Of a stretch of DNA of 10,568 bases, positions 1-5,601 are shown one piece after another. The notes below the pieces were generated by a model, which worked only from the letters and a program-made list of their open reading frames with translations, did not search any database and was not told the origin of the DNA. How positions within the stretch are numbered: the stretch's first letter is position 1; each line of letters opens with the position of its first letter. This DNA is from Synergistales bacterium. GTDB taxonomy: Bacteria > Synergistota > Synergistia > Synergistales > 79-D21. A program made the position numbers and the translations under genes. The stretch is from positions 88,893-99,460 of the forward strand of contig JADLKH010000001.1 of assembly GCA_015657435.1 (NCBI GenBank). The letters are read 5' to 3'.

Positions 1-1026
1 TCTCAGGGAGTCCCAACTCCCCTCGATCTCTATCGGTTTCGGCAACCCTTTCGTCGCCGTTTCGGTGTCCTTGAGGCCATTCCCTGTGAGGACGGCCACG
101 ACCCGTATCCCGCCGGGAAGGCTCCCCTCCCGATGAAGCTTGAAGAGTCCGGCCAGCGGGGCGCAGGAAGCCGGCTCGGCAAAGACTCCCTCCGAGGAGG
201 CCAATCGGTGCTGAGCCTCGAGGATTTCCGCATCCGTGACGGAAACGAAACTGCCGCCGGTCATCCTTGCCGCCGCAATCGCCTTTTTCCCGCTGACGGG
301 CCGTCCGATCCGGATCGCGGTTGCGACCGTCTCCGGGTTGTCGAACACTTCGCCTTTGACGAGCGGGCAGGAGCCCTCCGCCTGGAAACCCATCATGCGG
401 GGAACAGAATTGGACATGCCGAGGTTTTTGTACTGCACGAAGCCCGTCCAATAGGCGGTGATGTTCCCTGCGTTCCCAACAGGAATCGCCAGCCAGTCCG
501 GAGCTTTCCCCAATTCATCCGTCACTTCCCAGGCGGCAGTCCTCTGCCCCCACAACCGATAGGGATTGAGAGAGTTGACCAGCGTCAAGCCCATCTCCCT
601 GCTCGCCCGGACCGCCAGGTCCAAAGCCTGGTCGAAATTTCCGCGGACGGCAAGGACACGAGCCCCGAGGGCGGTCGCCTGGGCCAACTTCCCAATGGCG
701 ACTTTTCCAGCCGGCAGGAGGACAAAACAGGGGATTCCTGCCGCAGCCGCATACGCGGCTGCTGATGCGGAGGTGTTTCCCGTCGAGGCGCAGACAACCG
801 CTCGGGCCCCTTCCTCCAACGCCTTCGATACGGCAAGAACCATTCCCCTGTCCTTGAAGGAACCCGTCGGATTCATCCCCTCGACCTTGACGTGCAGATC
901 GATGCCCAGCCCGTCCCCCATTCTCGCAAGCCGCAGCAGCGGGGTGTTTCCCTCTCCCAGACTCAGCCTCGGCGTCGAGTCCGTAAGGGGCAGAAGCTCG
1001 CCATACCGTTTCAGGATTCCGCTCAT
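1..1026 (-). CDS. thrC: Threonine synthase, 3' end cut by window edge
   Basis: Pyridoxal-phosphate enzyme that converts O-phosphohomoserine to threonine in the cytoplasm. I read 342 codons from an ATG at 1026 with no stop before the window edge. The family is usually about 350-360 residues in this short form, so only a few residues are missing. The motif NPTGSFKDRG carries the Schiff-base lysine at about residue 58. ASTGNTSAS at about 80-90 and PVGNAGN near the middle are the substrate and PLP-phosphate loops of fold-type II enzymes. GGAGG lies 8 nt before the ATG. An ATG 7 nt upstream is out of frame. The gene stands alone behind its own promoter and a threonine T-box, which independently supports threonine synthase over threonine dehydratase or other fold-type II relatives. 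The identity is recognised from motifs; regulation by uncharged tRNA-Thr is inferred from the leader. Confidence 0.95.
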   Translation of the reverse strand, partial: MSGILKRYGELLPLTDSTPRLSLGEGNTPLLRLARMGDGLGIDLHVKVEGMNPTGSFKDRGMVLAVSKALEEGARAVVCASTGNTSASAAAYAAAAGIPCFVLLPAGKVAIGKLAQATALGARVLAVRGNFDQALDLAVRASREMGLTLVNSLNPYRLWGQRTAAWEVTDELGKAPDWLAIPVGNAGNITAYWTGFVQYKNLGMSNSVPRMMGFQAEGSCPLVKGEVFDNPETVATAIRIGRPVSGKKAIAAARMTGGSFVSVTDAEILEAQHRLASSEGVFAEPASCAPLAGLFKLHREGSLPGGIRVVAVLTGNGLKDTETATKGLPKPIEIEGSWDSLR

Positions 1027-1048
1027 CGTTCATCCCTCCAGAGAATGC

Positions 1049-1080
1049 AAAAAGTCCCCCCGTCAGGAGACGAGGGGACT
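1049..1080 (-). terminator. T-box-controlled rho-independent terminator of the thrC leader
   Basis: A 12-bp stem (1080-1069 with 1064-1053) contains a single G·U pair, has a four-base loop TCCT, and runs into five T residues at 1053-1049. The antiterminator uses CGTCTCC from the 5' arm and loop (1072-1066), so the two structures exclude each other. The thrC ribosome site follows directly, so termination here would switch the gene off when tRNA-Thr is charged. Confidence 0.93.
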
Positions 1081-1306
1081 CGCGGTTCCACTCCCATTCC
1101 GCCGGGTCCTCCGGCGACACTTGGCTGCGCTGTAGGGGGCGCTCCCCGGCCCCTTATCCGCCATGGCGGCTTCGGAACCCGCTCCGGGATGGTCTTCTCC
1201 TCCCTGCCTCGGGGAAACCTTTCAGCCAAAGGATTTCCTTCTCTGTCGAGACTGTGGCGGATACTCTTCCCATCATCGCAAGAAACTGGACGACACTTGT
1301 CGCGTT
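1049..1306 (-). promoter_or_regulatory. T-box riboswitch with threonine (ACC) specifier, upstream of thrC
   Basis: The leader RNA senses uncharged tRNA-Thr. Every core element can be traced. The Stem I base pairs CTTGC (1282-1278) with GCGGG (1182-1178). Next to it is a K-turn, with GATGA from 1277 facing GGAGC. A helix of GGGA with TCCC closes the specifier loop, which holds the AGTA/GAA loop-E motif and the codon ACC at 1193-1191 followed by A. Higher in Stem I are the CAGAGA bulge and the GGCTGAAAGG-like terminal loop. The T-box core TGGAACCGCG is at 1090-1081. An antiterminator forms from GGAG (1094-1091) with CTCC (1069-1066) and GCG (1083-1081) with CGT (1072-1070), leaving the seven-base bulge TGGAACC. 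TGGA in that bulge should pair with a tRNA ending UCCA, so discriminator U is predicted. The transcript start near 1306 is inferred from the promoter. Confidence 0.94.
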
Positions 1307-1313
1307 GCGGGAG

Positions 1314-1342
1314 TTTATAACTTCTTTCGATCCTCTTGTCAA
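1314..1342 (-). promoter_or_regulatory. Sigma-70 type promoter for the T-box leader and thrC
   Basis: TTGACA at 1342-1337 is a perfect -35 consensus. It is followed by a 17-nt spacer and TATAAA at 1319-1314. Transcription would start near 1306, just before the T-box leader. A short inverted repeat (CGAC-AAGT-GTCG) lies immediately downstream in the leader. The promoter is predicted from sequence only, but the perfect -35, ideal spacing and correct placement make it convincing. Confidence 0.85.
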
Positions 1343-1345
1343 GCC

Positions 1346-1374
1346 TTGTGTCCACGGCGAGACTTTGATAAAAT
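1346..1374 (+). promoter_or_regulatory. Putative sigma-70 promoter for greA
   Basis: TTGTGT at 1346-1351 and TAAAAT at 1369-1374 are separated by 17 nt. A start near 1381 would leave a 5' leader of about 40 nt before greA. The match is fair, not perfect. The location, between a divergent promoter and the greA ribosome site, supports it. Confidence 0.6.
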
Positions 1375-1420
1375 ACGCCATCGAGTCCGGCATTTGTCTT
1401 CCTTTTCAAGGAGGCCCACG

Positions 1421-1915
1421 ATGGGAAACGCAAAAATCGTTGAAGAACAGATTACCATGACCCGTGAGGGTTTCGAAAAGCTCAAGAGCGAACTGGTCAG
1501 GCTGAGAAGCGAGGGAAGGATGGAAATCGGGCGCCAGCTCGAAGAAGCGAGGGGATTCGGAGATTTGAGCGAAAACGCCGAATACCACGCGGCCAAGGAA
1601 GCCCAGGCAAAGATGGAAAGCAGGATTCTCTGGCTTGAGGCTCAACTGGGCAAGGCGAAGGTCATCGACGCGAAAGATCTCGACACCAGCCGGGTCACCC
1701 TGGGAACCACGGTGGAGATGGTCGACCTGGAAAACCAGAAAGCGTTTGTTTACACGATCGTCGGCTCGGAAGAATCCGACCCGGCACAGCTGAGGATTTC
1801 TTCCGCCAGCCCCGTTGGCCAGGCGCTGATGGGCGCCGAGGTTGGAAATGAAGTCCTCGTCAGGGCCCCAAAAGGGGTCAGAAAACTCAAGATCACCCGC
1901 ATTTCGATCCCTTGA
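1421..1915 (+). CDS. greA: Transcription elongation factor GreA
   Basis: Binds the secondary channel of RNA polymerase and stimulates cleavage of backtracked transcripts. The protein has 164 residues, close to the usual 158. The N-terminal coiled coil (about residues 13-80) carries the signature GDLSENAEY, with the acidic tip residues Asp48 and Glu51 corresponding to E. coli Asp41 and Glu44. The C-terminal FKBP-like domain (about 90-160) includes TLGTTVEMVDLE and the closing SPVGQALMG segment typical of GreA. AAGGAGG at 1408-1414, six bases before the ATG, fixes the start. The same frame is open further upstream but enters promoter and leader DNA, so I do not extend it. A Met at residue 13 is a weaker alternative start. 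It is the only plus-strand gene here, monocistronic, diverging from thrC and converging on ddl. GreB is unlikely from the length and sequence. Confidence 0.97.
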   Translation: MGNAKIVEEQITMTREGFEKLKSELVRLRSEGRMEIGRQLEEARGFGDLSENAEYHAAKEAQAKMESRILWLEAQLGKAKVIDAKDLDTSRVTLGTTVEMVDLENQKAFVYTIVGSEESDPAQLRISSASPVGQALMGAEVGNEVLVRAPKGVRKLKITRISIP

Positions 1916-1918
1916 CGA

Positions 1919-1952
1919 AAAACGGGGCCCGCCTCTTGGCGGGCCCCGTTTT
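1919..1952. terminator. Bidirectional terminator between greA and ddl
   Basis: A perfect 15-bp inverted repeat (1919-1933 with 1938-1952) has a TCTT loop. Its core is the GC-rich ACGGGGCCCGCC, flanked by AAAA on one side and TTTT on the other, so it reads as an intrinsic terminator from both strands. It starts 4 nt after the greA stop and lies 6 nt beyond the ddl stop, closing both convergent transcripts. Confidence 0.94.
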
Positions 1953-1957
1953 CACTT

Positions 1958-2911
1958 TCATGGCCGCTTCCGCACGGTTTTTACCGAACTTTCCGCAATA
2001 CGACTCAGAAGCTCCGGGAATTCCCATCCCGCAGCCCGCCCCGCCTTCGGCACAAGACTGGTTCCCGTCATTCCGGGTGCGGTATTGACCTCGAGAACAT
2101 AGGGATCTCCATCCAGAGAAAGCCGTAGGTCAACACGGCTGTACACCCGACAGCCGAGCGCCCTGTGCGCAGCAATCGAAACCGCCTTTACCCGGGATGC
2201 GACCTCTGCGTCAAGAGGCGCCGGGCAAAGGTACTCGCTTGAACCGGGGGTGTATTTCGCCTCATACGTGTAGAAGGCAAGGCGGGGGCGGATCTCGATG
2301 ATGGGCAGGGCTTGCGCAGTTTGCCCTTCACCCCAGACCGTCACGGTCAGTTCCTTCCCCGGGATGTATGCTTCCGCAAGAACGCGTTCGCTGAAGGTGC
2401 CCGCGAGACGAACCGCCTCTTCCAGACCATCGGCCGATTTGAGGATCGTGACCCCTACGGTGCTGCCGGAACAGCAGGGTTTCACGACAAGCCCCCCTCG
2501 ATCCGCCATTTTCCGAAGCTCTTCGAGCGAAACGTTTCCCTCGATTTCACCATTTGAATCGATCTCGACGGACCAGGGCGTCGGAACGCCCCTTTTTCCG
2601 AAAAGCATCTTGCTGATGGTCTTATCCATCGCCAAAGCGCAAGCTTCAGGGCCGGAACCGGTATAGGGACAATCCATCAGTTCGAAGGCGGATTGAATGC
2701 GTCCATCCTCACCCCACCCTCCGTGAAGCGCGATGAAAACAAGATCGGGTCCTTCGATGCGAACCTTTTCAAGGAGCTCCGCCGGATGTTTGACGCACCC
2801 GTCGATCAGAGTGAACCCCGCCTGCGCCAGCCCTTCGAAGACAGCACTTCCGCTATTCAGGGACACTTCCCTCTCGGGGCTGTCCCCCCCGTAGGCTACA
2901 AGAATTCTCAC
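1958..2911 (-). CDS. ddl: D-alanine--D-alanine ligase
   Basis: Cytoplasmic ATP-grasp enzyme that makes the D-Ala-D-Ala dipeptide of the peptidoglycan stem. The 317 residues match the family (about 306 in E. coli DdlB). In order: the N-terminal GGDSPEREVSLNSG with the conserved Glu-Arg-Glu-Val-Ser-Leu; HGGWGEDGRIQ; PYTGSGPEACALAMDK; the nucleotide-binding VVKPCCSGSTVGV, where many relatives have GSSVGV; and the C-terminal LEVNTAPGMT with the Mg-binding Glu/Asn pair. The start is GTG at 2911, with GGGGAGG seven bases upstream. It overlaps the stop of the lptD-like gene by four bases (GTGA), which suggests coupled translation. It is the last gene of the minus-strand row, just before the shared terminator. 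Linking ddl to an outer-membrane LPS gene is a little unusual; in many bacteria ddl sits in the dcw cluster or stands alone. Confidence 0.96.
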   Translation of the reverse strand: MRILVAYGGDSPEREVSLNSGSAVFEGLAQAGFTLIDGCVKHPAELLEKVRIEGPDLVFIALHGGWGEDGRIQSAFELMDCPYTGSGPEACALAMDKTISKMLFGKRGVPTPWSVEIDSNGEIEGNVSLEELRKMADRGGLVVKPCCSGSTVGVTILKSADGLEEAVRLAGTFSERVLAEAYIPGKELTVTVWGEGQTAQALPIIEIRPRLAFYTYEAKYTPGSSEYLCPAPLDAEVASRVKAVSIAAHRALGCRVYSRVDLRLSLDGDPYVLEVNTAPGMTGTSLVPKAGRAAGWEFPELLSRIAESSVKTVRKRP

Positions 2912-4578
2912 GGATAAACCTCCCCGGAATCGAGAAATCCGTCGGTTCCCGGATCGGAAAAAAGAAGGGGCGTGTCGGGAAACGCGGCAAGTTGAAGGCG
3001 AATACCGAATTTGTCATCATCACCTGCTCGATCGTCGACGAAAAACACCTCGAAACGGTAGCATTTCCGGTCGTAGACCAGGCGATAGGCCATTTCGTGA
3101 AAACGCTCGCCGATGAGGTCATAGCCGGCCCTGACGGCCATACGCCACCTCTGCGACAGAGGCCAGTCGACCGTCTGGTAGATCTCCTCCAGCTCTTCAA
3201 GGTCATCCCAGGCCATCGGCGTCCTTCCGTCAATCCACCGACGGTCGTAGCGGCTTTCGAAACGCCAGTCCCGTCTTTCCCAACGGACACCGAGCCGCCC
3301 TTCGAGGACCGTACGATCGTCTCCCGTATCATAATCGTATCGTGTTGCCCTTCCCCACCAGAAGGGTTCCAGGGTCTCGCTGGACCCCGCCTTCCCCTTC
3401 AATTCGATTCCGAAGCCCTTCCGCTCGAATTCAAGCCCTTGCTCCTCATAGCGGCCCCAGTTTCCAAACAACCGGTACCGTGATTCGCCCGATCCTTCTC
3501 CGCCCCACCAGGGGGAAGCGACGGAAAGCTCGGGATCGCGCCACAGGGTTCCCTTATAGGTCTTACCGGCACCCTGCCGGATATCCAGACTTTCTCTCTG
3601 CGACCAGCGGAGATTCCAGAAGAAACGGCCATCATCCGCACCGGCGGATCTCAACCCCCAGGAAGGACGCCATCTTTTCTCACCTTCGTCGTCGTTGTAA
3701 AGGTAGGAGGTTTCGATAAAGGCTTCCCCGTTTTCAAAAAGTCGATACGCCGCTTCTCCCGATCCTTCGATCCCCTGGTTTGCGGAAAGGGCAAGATCCA
3801 GATCGCCAACCAGTCGCTCTCCGGATTCAAAGCCGTATCTGAAGGCAACACCCACCCCCCGGTCTCCATCATGGAACAGGGAAGGCATCAGGGGTTTCGC
3901 GCTCCCCCTCGCCAGATCGACGCGATAATCGAACGGGTAGGTGGCCAGCAGGTGTTCCTCGATGTAGATCTGAGGTTTGACCGCGACGACGCGGGTGCCG
4001 GGGATAATGAGAAGGCGCCGCGTCTTGAGCCGGTAAGCCGGGACTTCCTCCTTGCAGGTCGTGAAGGACATCTCGGCTCCGCGGATGAACAGGTCGTCGG
4101 AAGCGGTGCCTCGCGATTGCTTCGTCTTGAGCCAGCCCTTGGCCTTTGCGACCGCGATGGAGGCGAACTCGACGGAATCTCCCTCGAACCGGATCGCGTC
4201 GGCTTCCCCTCTCGTCTTGTGCATAACCCCCGCTTCTTCATCGAGACGGTACTCCAGATCGTTTCCCTCCAGAGTCCTTTCCCCGTAACGGACCCGAACG
4301 CCCCGTTCCGCCGATGACGTCGCCCTGAGACGGGTCATTTCCTCATCCAGGACGACGCTGTCGGCCGTCAGCTTCATCAAACCCCAGCGGACATGGGCGT
4401 TTCCGACCGCTTGAGCTGTGCCCGCCTGCTGGTCATAAACAACGCTGTCGGCCTCCAGGACAACTTCCCGGGGCGATGATCCCTCGTCGGCAAACGCAGC
4501 CGACTTGGGACTCCCGCACACCGCAAGCGGGAAAATGATAAAAACCAGCAGAGCCACGCGCGTCAAGGCTTTTGCCAT
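2908..4578 (-). CDS. Short LptD-like (OstA family) LPS-assembly outer-membrane protein
   Basis: Probably the outer-membrane end of the LPS transport bridge, where LPS is inserted into the outer leaflet. A signal peptide spans about residues 1-30, with likely cleavage after AAFA. Residues about 36-140 form an LptA/OstA-type repeat domain (LEADSVVYDQQAGTAQAVGNAHV, then two more LTADSVVLD/LEGNDLEYR turns). FTTCKEEVPAYRLKTRRLLIIPG at about 172-194 matches the LptD segment that leads into the barrel. The rest is rich in alternating aromatic and charged strands, as in a beta-barrel, ending near CYRFEVFFVDD. At 556 residues it is much shorter than E. coli LptD (784). The mature protein has only two cysteines, Cys175 and Cys506. 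The start ATG lies inside the end of lptC (16-nt overlap). A lipobox is unlikely because Cys21 is preceded by Val. I leave the symbol empty because the barrel is small and divergent. Confidence 0.82.
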   Translation of the reverse strand: MAKALTRVALLVFIIFPLAVCGSPKSAAFADEGSSPREVVLEADSVVYDQQAGTAQAVGNAHVRWGLMKLTADSVVLDEEMTRLRATSSAERGVRVRYGERTLEGNDLEYRLDEEAGVMHKTRGEADAIRFEGDSVEFASIAVAKAKGWLKTKQSRGTASDDLFIRGAEMSFTTCKEEVPAYRLKTRRLLIIPGTRVVAVKPQIYIEEHLLATYPFDYRVDLARGSAKPLMPSLFHDGDRGVGVAFRYGFESGERLVGDLDLALSANQGIEGSGEAAYRLFENGEAFIETSYLYNDDEGEKRWRPSWGLRSAGADDGRFFWNLRWSQRESLDIRQGAGKTYKGTLWRDPELSVASPWWGGEGSGESRYRLFGNWGRYEEQGLEFERKGFGIELKGKAGSSETLEPFWWGRATRYDYDTGDDRTVLEGRLGVRWERRDWRFESRYDRRWIDGRTPMAWDDLEELEEIYQTVDWPLSQRWRMAVRAGYDLIGERFHEMAYRLVYDRKCYRFEVFFVDDRAGDDDKFGIRLQLAAFPDTPLLFSDPGTDGFLDSGEVYP

Positions 4579-5099
4579 GTTGCCCAGGCCTCCCCCGATA
4601 GAGTCACTCGGCCGTTTGGGTCGGCCATCCCGCTATTTCCTCCGGCCCGCATATCCCCTTGCCGAAGCGTGATCCCGCCTTCAAGATCCCAACGCCTTCG
4701 CTCCGGGTTCCACCGTACGGTTTTCGCTTCCAGATCCAGATCGGGGCCCTTTCTCAGGTTCGTGGCAAACACGTCTGAAAGCCGGATTTCTCCATGCGTC
4801 TCGAGGCTTCCCGATGCAGCCCGCATTTGCCACCGATCACCGCTTCTGAGGTTTGCATCAACATCCAGGGAAGAGGCCTCGACCCTCTCGTCCTGCAGCT
4901 TTCTGGCTTCTTTCGCCTGCACGCGAAAAAGGTCGCCGGAAATTTCCCTTTCAAGCTGGAGGTTTTCGATGAGGACCTGCGTCTTGGCGGTCTGGCGAGC
5001 CCGTTCAGGCAAGGAAAGGTCACGCCAGAGCACGAAAGCGCCCAAGGCCGCCACCACAGACAGGGCTAGCAGGAAACGGTCCCTGTTACGCACTCTCAC
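4563..5099 (-). CDS. lptC: LptC-like LPS transport protein, membrane-anchored
   Basis: LptC sits in the inner membrane and hands LPS from the LptB2FG transporter to the periplasmic bridge. The protein has 178 residues (E. coli LptC has 191). Residues about 8-25 form a single N-terminal membrane segment (FLLALSVVAALGAFVLW) preceded by basic residues. The rest is periplasmic and shows the OstA-like jelly-roll pattern: VEASSLDVDANLRSGDRWQMRAASGSLE, then LDLEAKTVRWNPERRRWDLEGGITL. The start is assigned to GTG at 5099. A second in-frame GTG two codons later (5093) is equally possible, because the purine-rich GGAAGGGAAGG can serve either. It overlaps the following lptD-like gene by 16 nt, which strongly links the two. 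A terminator-like hairpin lies only 12 nt upstream of the start. The call rests on domain pattern, length and neighbour; similarity by eye is moderate. Confidence 0.82.
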   Translation of the reverse strand: MRVRNRDRFLLALSVVAALGAFVLWRDLSLPERARQTAKTQVLIENLQLEREISGDLFRVQAKEARKLQDERVEASSLDVDANLRSGDRWQMRAASGSLETHGEIRLSDVFATNLRKGPDLDLEAKTVRWNPERRRWDLEGGITLRQGDMRAGGNSGMADPNGRVTLSGEAWATWQKP

Positions 5100-5111
5100 C
5101 CTTCCCTTCCG

Positions 5112-5141
5112 AAAAAGCTGCGGCGGGAAAACCGCCGCAGC
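5112..5141 (-). terminator. Rho-independent terminator or attenuator directly before lptC
   Basis: A perfect 10-bp GC-rich stem (GCTGCGGCGG, 5141-5132 when read on the minus strand, with 5126-5117) has a five-base loop and is followed by five T residues at 5116-5112. It lies 32 nt after the stop of the upstream exported-protein gene and ends 12 nt before the lptC start. It would end transcripts coming from pyrG. lptC would then depend on readthrough, because no room or convincing promoter is seen between hairpin and gene. Confidence 0.85.
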
Positions 5142-5172
5142 CGGATAAGCCGCAAATCATCCCCAGGTCGAT

Positions 5173-5601
5173 CTACAGACGGAAATCAATGACGGCGGAG
5201 ACACCGACACCCTGAACGCGCCGTATTCCCTGCAGGGGGTTTTCGGAATCCATCGGAACCAGGATCTTGATCCTGAGCCTCCCTTGGAAGGCCGTCTCGA
5301 TCTGGGCAACCGCTTTGGTCCTTTGGACGGCGGAGCTCGGTCCCGCGACCTGCGCGGCGCCGATGGCCGTGCCGCTTCCAATGGAGACGATCGGGACCAC
5401 CTTCGTCGTCTCCGTCACACCCACCTTCTGGTTAAAAGTGATCGTGTTGATGAAATCGTTGGCCGGTCCGGCAATCGCACTCACAAGGAACCCTCCGCCA
5501 ACGACGCCGATCAGGTCCGTCAGGTCGACCGCAAGAGCGGCTCCCCCGAAAAGAAGGGACAGAACCACGACGGCGCCCATTAGCCGTTTCGACAATTTCA
5601 A
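5173..5601 (-). CDS. Small exported protein of unknown function (142 aa)
   Basis: I do not recognise this family. Residues 1-24 are a clear signal peptide (KLSKR, then a hydrophobic run ending AALA). A glycine-rich hydrophobic stretch follows (about 25-46, LIGVVGGGFLVSAIAGPAND), then NQKVGVTETTKVVPIVSIGSGTAIGAAQVAGP and a C-terminal half with alternating strand-like segments (RLRIKILVPMDSENP, VQGVGVSAVIDFRL). The last residues, hydrophobic alternation ending in Arg-Leu, could be a beta strand. The mature protein has no cysteine. The start is TTG at 5601, supported by GGGGAGGAG seven bases upstream and by the four-base TTGA overlap with the preceding gene. An ATG at codon 8 would remove the basic start of the signal peptide. 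Translation is probably coupled to the gene before it, so the two may act together in the periplasm or outer membrane. A terminator follows. Confidence 0.8.
   Translation of the reverse strand: MKLSKRLMGAVVVLSLLFGGAALAVDLTDLIGVVGGGFLVSAIAGPANDFINTITFNQKVGVTETTKVVPIVSIGSGTAIGAAQVAGPSSAVQRTKAVAQIETAFQGRLRIKILVPMDSENPLQGIRRVQGVGVSAVIDFRL

Noticed and set aside
133..1135. Several plus- and minus-strand frames overlapping thrC and its leader
   Set aside because: They lie over a clear threonine synthase reading frame and the T-box RNA, and none shows domain features.
1163..1420. Upstream extension of the greA frame to 1163
   Set aside because: The extension runs through the thrC leader and both promoters. 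AAGGAGG six bases before the ATG at 1421 and family length mark the true start.
4508..4578. Lipoprotein signal in the LptD-like protein (Cys21)
   Set aside because: The residue before the cysteine is Val and not Gly, Ala or Ser. A normal signal peptidase I site (AAFA) lies further on, and LptD proteins are barrels and not lipoproteins.
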